Source of the DNA: Notolepis coatsorum
Lineage: Eukaryota > Chordata > Actinopteri > Aulopiformes > Paralepididae
Direction: 5' to 3'
Length of the DNA: 64,000 nt
Assembly (NCBI GenBank): GCA_963971535.1
Contig: OZ020594.1
Coordinates: 114,063,418-114,127,417, forward strand
Part shown: positions 1 to 14,053 of the stretch, piece after piece
Layout of the letters: every line of letters starts with the position of its first letter
Numbering within the stretch: position 1 is the first letter of the stretch
Position numbers and translations under genes: made by a program
The notes under the pieces: model-generated
What the model was told of the DNA's origin: nothing
Seen by the model: only the letters and a program-made list of their open reading frames with translations
The model's database searches: none

Positions 1-63
1 TTATGTTAGCTATGAGCTGCTAACTATAGTTAAAGGCCATAACCACAGTATTACATATACTCT

Positions 64-226
64 TGTTAGCTTTATGAGGCTACATCAACACGCTCCTATG
101 AGTGCAGCTATGTTAGCTTTATGAGGCTACATCAACACGCTCCTATGAGTGCAGCTATAATGTTAGCTTTATGAGGCTACATCAACAGGCTCCTATGAGT
201 GCAGCTAATGTTAGCTTTATGAGGCT
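64..226. repeat. Minisatellite, 47-50 bp unit
   Basis: About 3.3 tandem copies of a unit beginning tgttagctttatgaggct. Copies differ by one substitution and a 1-3 base spacer. It is followed by two copies of a C-rich 39-40 bp segment (227-290) and AT-rich DNA with no gene up to about 425. Confidence 0.9.
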
Positions 227-427
227 CTGCCCCCCCCCTCCACTCCTCTAACACCCACCTCGCTCTGCCCCCCCCCCTCCACTCCTCTAACATTTTATTT
301 ATTCATTTTATTATTATTATTTTATTTGTTGCCATTAAAATAATAGGCAAGCATAGGGCTAAAACATTTTCATAAACAATAATATAATTTTTTGTTATTT
401 GGTTATAATAAGGGCTTTTCTATGCAT

Positions 428-510
428 TTGTCTGATTGATTGATTGATTGAAAGCTTTATTGACAGACTGCAGAGTGGGTACAGTACAGCTGTATTCACT
501 CATTTGACGG
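428..510 (-). mobile_element. LINE 3'-end fragment (L2/CR1-like)
   Basis: A tgattgattgattga tail is followed by the same 3'-UTR text (ttattgacag, then cagagtgggtacagtacagc) that ends the LINE copies at 33435 and 52913 and, inverted, the one ending near 29740. Only the last ~80 bp are kept. The 3' end points left, so the copy lies on the - strand. Confidence 0.7.
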
Positions 511-604
511 AAGTGTTGCTGTGGTCTCAACGGAACAATTTTGATTGACAGTCGATTCTGCCAATCACACCGCTGTTGTGTGTGGGGGCGGCGTCGCTTG
601 ACTG

Positions 605-712
605 AAACTTCGGCTCTGGCACGGCAACCATTGCCGGGCCAGAGCCGGTTTATCTTTGGCGAGCCGAGTCGGCTCTGGCACGGCAACCATTACCGGGCCA
701 GAGCTGGCTCAT
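605..712. repeat. Tandemly duplicated short inverted repeat
   Basis: The segment ggctctggcacggcaacc... ends in its own near complement gggccagagcc, so each copy can form a hairpin. It occurs twice, at about 613-649 and 671-707. It is GC-rich unlike its surroundings. Overlapping reading frames exist here but none resembles a known protein. Confidence 0.7.
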
Positions 713-795
713 CGTTGGCGTGCCGTGCCGGACATGTGCCGAGTGTGCCGACCGGGAGCCGGAATCGGCCGAGTATGCTGGCCACCTGGGGAGAG

Positions 796-861
796 TACTG
801 GAACAGTGTTAAATTCAAGTGTTGTATTCCACAAAAAGAGGAGCAAACTAAATGGAGCGGC
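796..861. repeat. Interspersed repeat fragment (copy at 26045)
   Basis: About 66 bp starting agtactggaacagtgttaaa recurs nearly unchanged at 26045-26112. At the second site it precedes the repeat that hosts the hAT element at 26217. The parent family was not identified. Confidence 0.7.
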
Positions 862-948
862 AACATAATTGTGGTAACCTCTATATAATAATAAAGCCAC
901 ATGACGCGCTTGTTATCCCTTTGGTTTGTACTTTACTTGTAGACGGGA

Positions 949-1060
949 ACATGGAGAGTCATACATAAGTTTTGGTAGGTCTTACACCGTGTACACTATA
1001 ATGCTGGGAACATGGAGAGTCATACATCAGTTTTGGTAGGTCTTACACCGTGTACAGTGA
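949..1060. repeat. 55-bp tandem duplication
   Basis: Two copies of gggaacatggagagtcatac... reaching ccgtgtaca. A third single copy sits at 43256-43321 and is the target of the 3.1-kb hAT element there, so this is a dispersed repeat family. The stretch 1061-1670 contains no recognisable gene. Confidence 0.8.
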
Positions 1061-1677
1061 TAGCGTCCTCCACCCCGATGTTTGCCTGGTATGCAAACTG
1101 CAGGGGGTCGAGGGAGTCACGCACCAGGGGCTTGAGGTGTTGCAGGACCAGTCTCGAATGTCTTCATGACGTGTGATGTCAGAGCGACTGAAGTCATCCA
1201 TTGTACAACACAAAATATTGAAAATGTTGCACAAAGTATTCTCTCTTATTTCAGAAACAAAGACGAGGCCAGGTATTTTAATCTTTCAGTTTAACTTTGA
1301 GTTAAATCCCCACACAGGGTTTCCATTAAAGGAAGGAGAGGAACAGAGGCTTTTGTATCACAGAAATGTATTTAACTCACACTGTAAAAACATACAACAA
1401 AGAGCTGACAATGATAAAAGAGCTGCTTATTCTGTTAGAGGAAAAGGTGATCACAGTGGAACGTTAAATCAAAAACACTAGACTGAACTTACTGAACTTA
1501 CAGTTAAAAAACTCACACACACACCCTCACACACATAGGGAGAGGGGGAGAGAGAATGAATACATGTTGGTGTTGCCTTCATATTTCGACCAATATCTCC
1601 TCCCTACAACCAGCCAGTGGGGGACATATGCGAGCAATGTTCAAGACAGGGGAGGGAAGAATTGGCACAATGGAATG

Positions 1678-1818
1678 GACCTATCTCAAACCCTGCCCTC
1701 TTTTCTTGATCCTCCAATCACAACTGTCGCTTACCTCGGACAAACTCTTTGTTTGTCCGAGGTAAGCGACAGTTGTGATTGGAGGATCAAGAAAAGAGGG
1801 CAGGGTTTGAGATAGGTC
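1678..1818. repeat. Perfect palindrome, 68-bp arms, 5-bp loop
   Basis: Positions 1678-1745 are the exact reverse complement of 1751-1818, with loop tcttt at 1746-1750. I checked the arms base by base and found no mismatch. A reading frame starting DLSQTLPSFLDPP appears on both strands only because of the symmetry. It could be a very young foldback MITE or a template-switch duplication. Confidence 0.95.
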
Positions 1819-1966
1819 TATTGGGATGGGAGAAAAATAGAAAAAGAGGAGAAAAGGTGGATACAAAAAAAAGAATATACATTTCTACCGCCTCATACTA
1901 TACTTATCAACTGTAATTGTGCTCTCTCTCTATATATATTTATTTTTAACTAAACTTATGAATTGT

Positions 1967-2105
1967 CAGCAGTCCTACAGGTAGTTTTGATGTCAGTCCT
2001 ACAGGTAGTTTTGACAGCAGTCCTACAGGTAGTTTTGTCAGCAGTCCTACAGGTAGTTTTGTCAGCAGTCCTACAGGTAGTTTTGATGTCAGTCCTACAG
2101 GTATA
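1967..2105. repeat. Minisatellite, 23-26 bp unit
   Basis: Six copies of a unit containing cagtcctacaggtagttttg, separated by short variable spacers (atgt, acag, tcag). Confidence 0.9.
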
Positions 2106-2503
2106 GTATATTTAAAGAATTCTTTTTTTTAATAGTTCTAATCATAATACCTTCTGGCTAAATACATTGCCATGCATTTCAGTGGTAGCATACATTAACA
2201 TAGTCAAGTGCAACAGAGTAATTAGAAAACATTCTTAAGCATTTAAAATCAATAAATCTGTTAAGACAGCTGTATGACACCAGATGGCTCATGTGAATTG
2301 CAAAAAAAAAATTGCCAGAATAATGAGACCGTACTAAGGTTGCCGTGGTGATGTGAAATTTCCCATGACTAATAAACTCATGACAACACCGGTATTACCA
2401 GTGACATAGGACATTTGACATAATGACGCTCAATATGTAAAGCGGCTAAATTGATCCGCTGTGTCTAGTCTGTTTTTAATTCTGACTTCTTCTTTTTTCT
2501 CTG

Positions 2504-2729
<226 letters not shown>

Positions 2730-2730
2730 G

Positions 2731-3036
2731 AGTCGGTGAGGCTTGTGAATGGATCTGGTCTGTGTTCAGGCAGAGTGGAGATGAAGTCTGATCAGGCGTG
2801 GAGGTCACTCTGTGAAGCTGACTTTGACAAGCAGGATGCAGAGGTGGTCTGTAGGCAGCTTGGCTGTGGGGCTCCTTCAGCCCTCCAGGGGGCGCTCTAT
2901 GGAGAAGGAGAGGCTCCAATCGGGACCAAAGAACTCCAGTGTGAAGGCAACGAGGCCCGTCTCCTAGACTGTGTCACCTCAGACTCAGATAGAAACACCA
3001 GCTCACCTGGCAAGGCTGTTGGCCTCACCTGCTCAG
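2731..3036 (+). CDS. SRCR domain exon (receptor exon A)
   Basis: This exon codes one scavenger-receptor cysteine-rich domain of 102 codons, a fold used in secreted and surface receptors of innate and T-cell immunity to bind microbial or protein ligands. It reads (E)SVRLVNGSGLCSGRVEM..., then EVVCRQLGCGAP and GLTCSG, the classic SRCR signature. Seven cysteines are visible; in group-B numbering C1-C6 and C8 are present, but the position expected for C7 reads NTSSPG. Two N-glycosylation sequons occur (NGS and NTS). The acceptor is gcgcgcag and the donor ag|gtatgt; the exon is symmetric phase 1-1, as SRCR exons usually are. It lies directly after a (TG)109 tract. Its downstream partner is the SRCR exon at 25598. 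Family is certain; orthology is not. Confidence 0.93.
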
Positions 3037-3770
3037 GTATGTAAAACATTATGAATTACTCATTGAATTAGCTTAGTCCGCTGCGCTACCTGGCCGCCCG
3101 TGAGAAGATGCAATCTTTATCTTAGAGAGTTTTTGTATAACGTTCACGGTACATCACCTGGCTGCCCTGGACTCATACACCAGTCTCCAGAACAAACCAC
3201 AACACTGCATCGCATACTGCGGGATAAAGGCCTTTCTGACAGATGGAAATGTAGGCTACATGACATAACATATAATGGGGGCAGGGGTAATGCCTGGCAC
3301 GCACTAGAAGATATTCTATGTTTATCACCTCGTGCTTCCCTCCTTGGAGAGCTGTTTCAGAACCACAACCCGAGATGCTTCTATCCACCTACGACTCAGG
3401 AACATGGCGTTCTGTCTGAATCTACACACAGTGGTGGCATTGTGCCGCCTTTGCTGGGTTCAGTGTAAATAAGCAAAGCCGGCAGCCTTCTTTGCTACAT
3501 TATTATTTATTGCAGCATTTCTGTGTAAAAAAAGGCTTGTGTCTATCACTCCGCTCGCCAGTTCTACCGACTATGCATTAAAACCTGCTGAGGTCGAAAT
3601 CATTTCTGCCTATTTTGTTACATTACCTAATTGTGTAATGATACATGTATAACCTGAACACTGTACCTGTTTTCAGGACAAACTGGGCTATACAAATATG
3701 TATGCTGTGATGTTACATGAATGTATAAATAGTTATATGACGATGAATTGAATCTCTCTTTTTTATTAAA
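3037..3770. other. Intron segment, no gene recognised
   Basis: Positions 3073-3104 (ctgcgctacctggccgccc) resemble, on the - strand, the tRNA-like head of the SINEs at 7737 and 41961, but no B box or tail follows. A 122-codon open frame at 3100-3468 matches no family I know and lacks a coding look. The rest is AT-rich. Confidence 0.4.
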
Positions 3771-4161
3771 TCACCCATAGAATAGTACATGACTTCTGGC
3801 TTTTGAAATCTGTTCTGCTAGGCTTTGGTAGTCAGGGGGGGGGGGGGGGGGGTAAAGATGCTAACCAACACACATCATGAACTATTTACATTTAGATAAG
3901 TCCCTATATATACATATTGCCCTCGGTATAGGCTGCAGTTGCCCTAACAGCAGAAACAGCAGCTGCTTTCAATATGGACATATGGATAAATGAACACACA
4001 AGACATTCACAGTTGGATGTATTAGTTTTATGAAGTTTAAAAGAAAATGTTTTTCCATGCTGGATGACAGAGCTTCTGAAGGGGCTATGATCTCACCCGG
4101 TGGCTCTTTGGAAAGCTACAACAGTAAGCTAATGTATTGTAACGTTGCTTGGTTTTGCACC
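3771..4161. repeat. Dispersed repeat B (copy at 31097-31500)
   Basis: The ~390 bp from tcacccatagaatagtacat to ggttttgcacc recur almost unchanged at 31097-31500, including a G-homopolymer of differing length (3835-3852 here). Family not identified. The following stretch to 4720 shows no gene. Confidence 0.85.
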
Positions 4162-4720
4162 ACATTATTGACGACTCTCGAGGCAGATGTATTTTTCAGT
4201 TCACTGCTTTATTACAACGGTTCTCATACAGGTTGCAGTATAGGTGACTCATGTCTACACATTCCCATGCCCCAAGAGACCACACCCCAGGTGCTCCACC
4301 CTCTTATAGCCTCCCCAGGTCAGCCGTGCACTCTCGACTCTGTCAACCCGCGGCTGGCGCGACCAATAGCGTGCAGAGTGACAGCTCGGCTGACCAACCG
4401 ACCCAAATCCCAGGCTCGCTACAGTATCCACCATTGTGAGCATCTAGCATGCAGCGTTGCAGAGATATTCTAAATATTGTAATGATAGTAATGTGAGTGC
4501 TCTGATGTCGACCCCGCAGGGACTGTTCTGCTTCTCTTGGACTACTTGGTCACCTGTTGTAACTGTTTTTTAAACGTTTCTGATCCCGCAACCCTTCAAC
4601 ATTTTGGCTTCATCATCTCATAAGAAATTACATGGATTATTGGCGGACAATCCCCTCATATAACAGAATGAACGCACGCACCTACAGACTTATACACACT
4701 CTGTATATCCCTTTTTTACT

Positions 4721-5709
<989 letters not shown>

Positions 5710-6345
5710 ATATATATATATTTTTTGTAACATTTATTTATCCAGGCAAGCAATTAAGAACAAATTCTTATATACAAAAGCAGCCTGTATACATATACAT
5801 AACATACACTTATTTAGTATGTGTTAAAAACAAAGATGGACAAATACATAGGGCTAAAAAGAAGAGCTAAAATAGGGCAAAAATAGAGCTAAACGTGGTG
5901 AATGGAAGAAAAGAAAAAGAAACAAGTCCAATCATGATGTTAAATAATTAAATTAATTGGTTACAGTCCACAACCCAGCTCCTCCAGTCCACGGCAGTTA
6001 GCCCGTCCTGGCCCTGCCTGGTTGTGGAGCCTGATTGCCACCGGCACAAAGGACTGCCCGAAGCGCTTTGTGGTATGTCGGGGGGGGGGGGTAAGTCTGT
6101 GGCTAAACGTGGACCGCATTGTGGTCAGCTCATCATGGAGGGGGTGGCAGGGGTTCTTAAGGATAGCATACAGCTTCCTCCTCGTCCTCCCCTCTGCCAC
6201 CACCTCCAGACTGTCTAGGTCCGCTCCTACCACAGAGCTTGCTTTCTTGACCAGTTTATTTATTTTGTCTGTGTTGGTGTTGCCCCCCCAGCATACCACA
6301 GCGAAGAAGAGGGCACCAGCCTCCACAGACTGGTAGAACATCTGC
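5710..6345 (-). mobile_element. LINE fragment, RT C-terminal part and 3' UTR
   Basis: On the - strand 6341-5961 reads through SVEAGALFFAVVCWGGNT, NKLVKKASSVVGADLDSLEV and FGQSFVPVAIRLHN, the C-terminal region of reverse transcriptases of a very common fish non-LTR family. The 3' UTR runs left to about 5710 (ttatttatccaggcaagca). It is 5'-truncated, with no RT catalytic core. A second copy with the same protein text lies at 54984-55290. Established: this region follows the RT domain in such LINEs. Inference: clade, L2/CR1-like. Confidence 0.8.
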
Positions 6346-6404
6346 AGCAGTTTGCTGCAGACATTCAGACATTGAAAGACCTAAGCCCTCTCAGGAAGAA
6401 CAGA

Positions 6405-6672
6405 GACAAAACAACTGTATTAGCCTATAGACAACCATCATCTTAAAGTCCATTTATATAGTAAAGTCAAAACAACTAGTAGCCTATAGACAACCATCAT
6501 CTTAAAGGCCATTTATATAGTAAAGTCAAAACAACTGTAGTAGCCTATAGACAACCATCATCTTAAAGTCCATTTAAATAGTAAAGTAAAAACAACTAGT
6601 AGCCTATAGACAACCATCAGCTTAAAGTCCATTTATATAGTAAAGTCAAAACAACTGTAGTAGCTTAAAGAC
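6405..6672. repeat. Minisatellite, ~60 bp unit
   Basis: Between four and five copies of agcctatagacaaccatcat ... gtaaagtcaaaacaact, differing by single bases and a 1-2 base length change. Confidence 0.9.
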
Positions 6673-6704
6673 CATAACCCTAGAAATAGAATAAGGTAGT
6701 AGAG

Positions 6705-8426
6705 CAGGGGTGGCCAACCCGCGGCTCGCGAGCCACATGCGGCTCTTTGCCCGTCAATGTGCGGCTCTTCCATCCATAAAAAAAAAATTAATAAAAAAAA
6801 ATATATCAAAAAAAAAATATCTTTTTTTTAACTTTTTTTTTACACTTTGATCGCCATGGTTAAATTCATAATTTACCATCCCTCGCCATCTCTATAAAAA
6901 AAATTAAATGGTCCATTGGCATGTTCTTGGGATCTGAATCTAGGGACATAATAGATCAGTGTCAGAAATAGTGTGTCTGTTACTAGGCTTGAGTAAATTG
7001 TAATGAACCAAAGGAGAATATCAATTCTATTTAATTTTTTTTTATCTTTGACTGTGAATAACACCATGCTAAAATTGACCAGACCTGAAAAATCTAAGCA
7101 AATTAATAAAGGGAAGATTATTAAACAGAAGGTTTTGTAGATACAGTACTGAATTCTGCCATCTTTTTTATAATGTAAATTTCTCCACCATTTTTCATCG
7201 TATTGCAACACAGTTTTTTGCAAGACGTTCACAGAAAGGTAGAGCAACTAACTGCGTTCTGTTTTATGGCAATAACGTTCAGGTTTGTGGGAGATAAAAA
7301 ATAAGAGAAATAAAAAAGTAAATCCAGAAGTCAGATGATTGACTTTGAGTTTGAGTTTTTCGAAATTCGAAAGCCCTGAGTCTCTTCCTTCAAAAGACTA
7401 CACTCACTTTTGGCTGTGCCACTTCCTCCTGTCAATATGCGCCGGTTTCCGACTCAATGCCCTGAGATTTCTATAATCTTATATTTCACTAATAACAGTT
7501 AAAATAATTGGTAAACAAACGTAATGCTGAAAATATACACTTTTACTGTATATCTCGGGCTTAAGAGGTTAACCCTGTGAGGCCCAAATTAAAAAGACAT
7601 TAGGAACTTCAGAGGCCAGAGGGTGGGACATATAAACACATTTACTATCAAATAGCATTGTGAGGCTGAACAACAGGACAAATTGACTATAGGCCTACAT
7701 GTGCTTAACATTTTTTAAACAAACATTATATTTTAATTTTTTTTTTTTTTATTTCTCTTTCTCCAATTTTCTGTTTTTCTCCCCGTCCCAATTTAGTCGC
7801 CGTGCCAATTTCCCCCCTCCCCTACCTGGCTGCTGTATGCATGTTCTCCTACGAGTCGGTACAAGGGCGTCCCGAAGCCGACCGTGCGCTTCCTCCGATA
7901 TTTTCACTTGGCAGCGAGGACTCTCATTGGTGAAGTGTAACGCGTGGGAGGGCACGCTATCTCCACCAATCCTGCCCCCGCTGAGCAAGCGCCGAGACCT
8001 GACGCTGTCCACAATGCCAGATTCCCACCCACCAGCTTTTCACCCCCTAATACTGCCAATTGTATTAGTATGAACGACCAGCCAAGCTGGTAGCAACGCA
8101 GAGAGCTGGGGTCGAACCTTCCTGCGTTGGTGACGAGCGCAATCTCCGCTACGCCACCTGACCGCCCTATAAACATTAATTTTTTAAATGGCTAAAAGTG
8201 ATTTTGTAATTTTGCAACCGTGGGTCTCACAGGGTACTTTTAACCCTGTGAGGCCCAAATAAAAAAGACATTAGCAACTTCAGAGGCCAGAGGGTGAGAC
8301 CTATAAACACATGAAGGGTGCTGTGACTGAAAAAAAAGGTTGAGAAACGCTGGTATATGGTGTGGCTCTTTGTGGTACCACAGTAATTTTTGTGGCTCTT
8401 AGTCTCTGACTGGTTGGCCACCCCTG
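6705..8426. mobile_element. Non-autonomous hAT element with nested SINE
   Basis: The element starts caggggtggccaacc and ends ggttggccacccctg, perfect 15-bp inverted termini of hAT type. The 8-bp target duplication tagtagag is exact (6697-6704 and 8427-8434). No transposase frame remains. Inside, a ~75-bp sequence (7570-7645) is repeated at 8239-8312, on either side of the SINE 7737-8167. Positions 6909-7163 are shared with a different hAT at 49437-50010. Confidence 0.93.
7737..8167 (-). mobile_element. tRNA-derived SINE
   Basis: On the - strand the copy begins gggcggtcaggtggcg and carries a pol III A-box-like tggcgtagcgg and a B-box ggttcgacccc, then a ~350-bp body ending in an A-rich tail (T run at 7736-7750 on +). 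It is the same family as 41961-42426. It sits inside the hAT 6705-8426. The target duplication is probably around aaacatta but is blurred. Confidence 0.8.
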
Positions 8427-8502
8427 TAGTAGAGGCTACAGAGGCTGATCACCATAGAGATACAACTGTTTTCTGCCTAAGCTGATGATCACCACACAGT
8501 CC

Positions 8503-8506
<4 letters not shown>

Positions 8507-8554
<48 letters not shown>
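8507..8554. repeat. (CA)n microsatellite, left part
   Basis: About 24 CA units. It continues as CA on the far side of the element 8555-9813, so one microsatellite was probably split by the insertion. Confidence 0.9.
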
Positions 8555-9974
<1,420 letters not shown>

Positions 9975-10146
9975 GGAGAGACAGATCGGCAGATCAGACC
10001 TCAGCTTAATTTTTATTCATATCTTGTTCATTACTTTCATTCTCATATTTGTATTGACATTTATATTACCCTGCCTGTGCCTCCCTCTGCTGCTATGACC
10101 CCTGGATTTCCTACGGCGATTAATACATGTGTGTGTGTGTTTAGGG

Positions 10147-11653
10147 CAGAGGTGCGTTCCTCATATCAACACTGGCTGCACGCACGCTAATGACGGCGAT
10201 TCTGCTCAAATCTTTGGGTGCACGGAGTGCAACCAGGCCCCGATTAACGACCGGGCCGTTTGGGCCGCGGCCCGTGGGCCTCTAGTGACGAGGGGCCTCC
10301 ACATCTTTTTTTTTAATTTGTTCTCTTATTTTGGAGATTGATGTAATACTGTGACACTGAAATGAAAAAATATTTCATCAACTAAAATATTTAGTCAACA
10401 AAAATATTTCATCAACTAAAATATACAGTACGTCACACCCCGTGCCTCTCCCTGCCGTCTGCAAGTGGCTAATCTTGAGTTTCCGACCCCCTAGTAAGCT
10501 AACCATGGATAAATCCAAAAAAAGAAAAGTGAGGAAAATACAGGGTTTAATTCAGCGTGGACAGATTTATTTGCTTTCACGACTAACAATGCAGGGTTAC
10601 CTGTAGCCTATGCCTGATATGTGGTGCGAAATTTGCGAACAACGAAAAATGTACTTTTTATTTTATAGATTTTCCACAAATAAGGGAAGGACTCAAATAG
10701 AGCTGCATAGTTCAGGGTTTTATTTCAAAGTAGGTCTACAGATGCCAGTGTTTTTTCTCCTTTTCTGTGTTTTATTTCAAAGTAGGTCTACACATGGTAG
10801 TCTTTTTTTTAAAGTGGACTACTTTTTATTTTATAAATGTTCCACAATTAAGGGAAGGACTCAAATATACCTGAATAGTTCAGGGTTTTATTTTATTTCT
10901 CCACATCCCAGCCCTGACACGAATGAGGCAGATTGGGATCATGACAGACAGCAGAGATCCGCCTGTGCTGATAGCGGATATCCTCGAGCTCCCCCTAGTG
11001 ACTAGGGGCCTCCACTACACACTAGTAAAACAAATTGAAAAAAAAATTGAAAAAAAAATATATATAATCAGATCCAGCATTTACTTTCACAGCATCTATA
11101 GTGACTACTAGTATCATCTCGTATCTATCTATTTTTATGACATTTTTTGTATTGCAAATAAAAATATGATTGATTTTTTGATAATGAGGGGGTAAGAGAC
11201 GTTGAGTCGACGTGACACTGACGTCCAGCTGCTAAGTTAAAATCTAAACAGGAAAGGGACAGAAAGAGCACATTACTTCGGCAAAGCATACCGACTATCT
11301 CAACTTTTTTCACCCCGTCAGGTAAGGATAGCCTGGCTAGAACTAGTAGCAGCAACGTTAAAGAGGCTGAGCCAGGCGCCGCGGGCAGAGAGGACGAGAA
11401 TGCGTTATTGATGCTAGCGACAGAGAAGAGGCAGCGGCAGCCTCTAGTTCAGCCGGCCCACCAGTGGCTGCCACCTGTTTGTCTACGACCGCCTTGGTTA
11501 GTGGCTGCCCCACCAATGTTTTACATATAAAAACGCAACTGTGCGTGCGTGCACGTGTATGTGTGTGTGGGGGCCTCCACAAGAGTCTGGCCCAGAGGCC
11601 TCTGAATTCTTAATCTGGCCATTAACCCCCGTCCCATGAAGAACGCATCCCTG
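10147..11653. mobile_element. Non-autonomous hAT element
   Basis: The ends are cagaggtgcgttcctcat and, reverse-complemented, cagggatgcgttcttcat (16 of 18 identical). The 8-bp target duplication gtttaggg is exact (10139-10146 and 11654-11661). The interior holds three versions of ggggcctccac and a duplicated ~100-bp block (10650-10740 and 10815-10890, aagggaaggactcaaata...). No transposase frame is seen. Confidence 0.93.
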
Positions 11654-11660
11654 GTTTAGG

Positions 11661-12003
11661 GTAAGGGGTGAAGGCAGGGGGCAGGATATGAGCTTAAGGT
11701 AAGGGGTGGAGGCAGGGGGCAGGATATGAGCTTAAGGTAAGGGGTGGAGGCAGGGGGTAGGATATGATCTTAAGGTAAGGGGTGGAGGCAAGGGGCAGGA
11801 TATGAGCTTAAGGTAAGGGGTGGAGGCAGGGGGTAGGATATGATCTTAAGGTAAGAGGTGGAGGCAAGGGGTAGGATATGATCTTAAGGTAAGGGGTGGA
11901 GGCAGGGGGTAGGATATGATCTTAAGGTAAGGGGTGGAGGCAAGGGGTAGGATATGATCTTAAGGTAAGGGGTGAAGGCAGGGGGTAGGATATGATCATG
12001 GTT
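11661..12003. repeat. Minisatellite, 38-bp unit
   Basis: About nine copies of ggtaaggggtggaggcaggg ... gatcttaa. Copies vary at two or three positions. The right copy of the hAT target duplication overlaps the array start. Confidence 0.95.
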
Positions 12004-12155
12004 TAGGGTGAAGGTGTAGAACAGACAGTTAATCAAGTGCAAAAAAGTCAACCTAACTATGTTCCATCAGCTTTTCCCGACACTAACAATACATGAACTA
12101 CACTTTTTGAGTGGCTGAGTTTATCCCAGACCAGGCATGGCTAAGGTATGCCATA

Positions 12156-13986
12156 TGTAGCAGTCTGAAAATATTGTATATTATTCAGGACTGCTGACTG
12201 GTGTTTTATATTCCCTTTGTACACAAAGACATCATTGATATTCACACGAACAATGACACAAGCGTCCCCTTCCGAAGAGCACTGGAATATGGATTATAAA
12301 CGACAGTACTGGATCATATTCTACAATGCTTTTCCCTTGTGACTGGCAGGCGGGACCAGTAGGGGGCGGTAGCAGGCAGAGAGTGGCGGAGAGAGTTGGG
12401 AGGAGATATATGGAGGAGAGAAACGGAAGACGCTCTCTTCGGCAGTGAACTTGGACAACGAACAGTCGCAACGAACGGGGGCTCTGGAGAGCCCTGTTGC
12501 TGAAGTTATGCCAGAGGGCCCTGTGAGATAGCAACGGGTGATAGGAAGTACTGGCTAGTGGACACGATATCCTAGCAGTACCAGCGATAGTGTGTGAACA
12601 ATTAGTGCAGAGCCAGGCACTAGCAATCGGGTTATAATAGTTACTGTGTGCGGTATAGGTAGCGTGCGGCTAACCGAGTATCCAAGTCCTTAACCGTCAA
12701 GTTATAGTAGCTACTGTGTGCGGTATAGAGTGCGAGCCCCAGGACGAGCGTGGGCCAACAACCGGTCTGCTCCGGCTGACTTCAACCAGATCTGCACCCG
12801 GCTGCCTGCAATCAGTCTGCTCCGGCTGACTTCAATCAGACCTGCACCAGGCTGCCTGCAACTTACGGGAGTTCCTCCCGTCTAGCAGGGGTCGTCATCG
12901 CTCAGCACACGCTCTCAGCCGGCGCTGCCTCTCTGCCCAGCTCCGCCTGCTAACATCCTCGCCGAGAGCGTTCGACGCCATCTTGCCTCCCGGACAACAG
13001 TGGAGTGGCGAGGCGGCCATTTTGGATGAGTACAAATGAGCATTGATGCTCCCGAGTTATTATACAGTACACAGTGTGGTGCAGCCTGCGGGCGAAAGTA
13101 ACATTGCTACTACCATTCTATAGGGGTACCCCAAACAATATATGCCGGCATTAAGATAGGACTTTACTGGTATTTTGTGGGCCCACTCTTTTGTTTTCGT
13201 TCCTTTTCTTTGAGCGTGATAAAATGTGTGTTTCCTAATATTTCCCATTCGGTGAACCCTTCTCTTTCCTCCCTTATGTTCCCCCTTCGTTCCCCATATT
13301 ACCGACCTGGAGCAGTATATGTAATCCCTTAGGGAAGGTGTTTACTGTGTCCAGCCCAGACGTGGGCAGCACTTAGTCTGTGTACAGTGGACAGCACTTA
13401 GTCCGGGTACCGTGAGAGCACTTGGTGCCTAGGTGTAATTATATAATTACCAGATTGTAATCATTGTGTGATGATACCCATGGTGCAATAATCACCAGAC
13501 GTAGCTATGTTGTAACTAGGCCCATGGTATAATAACACTCAGACTGAACGGGAGCACGGTGTGTGTGTCTTTTATTGAGTCTAATTCTAATCCTTTGATG
13601 CAGGTAATATATCTATTATTAACCCCTTCCTGTTCAACCTTCCCTTTTCCCATTGTAAGGGTTCTGGTGTTACTGAGGGAGGGTACTGCTTGCGGGGGGA
13701 ACCAAGTTATTTATTTACCATTCGGTCATTAGGTGTGGGGGGGTGCTAGGGGACAATCGGGGAGAGTGAGGGCGTGTTGGGGAGTACTGCTGACTGCCCA
13801 AGAGAGAGGGAGGAAGACCAGAGTACTGGACTAGGTTTGTAAATCCTGGGCCTCATACACCCCACTGCCAGCCTCCAGTTGACGCTCCTGACCCCAAAGC
13901 CGGAGGTGCAGCTAGCCAGAGTGTCTCGCTACCTAGTGACCGTGTACCACAGTTCCCACGAAGCAGGGATAATCCACCCTGCTACA
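12156..13986 (+). repeat. 5' LTR of the gypsy element (1831 bp)
   Basis: It starts tgtagcagtctg and ends cctgctaca, TG...CA as expected. It is colinear with 19768-21607 except for about 14 substitutions, one extra base and an extra ttctactg in the 3' copy. Repeated tgactgcaat/tgcctgcaa-type units and a tandem ggttatagtagctactgtgtg motif occur inside. Open frames within it are not genes. Such LTRs carry the element's promoter and poly-A site. Confidence 0.97.
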
Positions 13987-13988
13987 TT

Positions 13989-14006
13989 TGGCGTCACGAA
14001 CAGGAT
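13989..14006 (+). promoter_or_regulatory. Primer-binding site
   Basis: tggcgtcacgaacaggat starts two bases after the 5' LTR. Beginning with TGG it can pair with the CCA end of a tRNA that primes minus-strand synthesis. Which tRNA is used was not determined. Confidence 0.8.
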
Positions 14007-14053
14007 CTACATCCTACTCCACTCCCTCGTAAGTGACGACCAAGAGACCTAAG

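Noticed and set aside
64-226. CRISPR-like array
   Set aside because: Direct repeats without unique spacers, in a vertebrate genome; this and the other arrays are ordinary minisatellites.
3100-3468. 122-codon frame MRRCNLYLREFLYN...
   Set aside because: No family resemblance and no splice or promoter support; it lies in the intron after the first SRCR exon.
12232-12534. 100-codon frame on the - strand, occurring again at 19844-20146
   Set aside because: Both lie at the same place in the two LTRs of the gypsy element; it is LTR sequence, not a gene.
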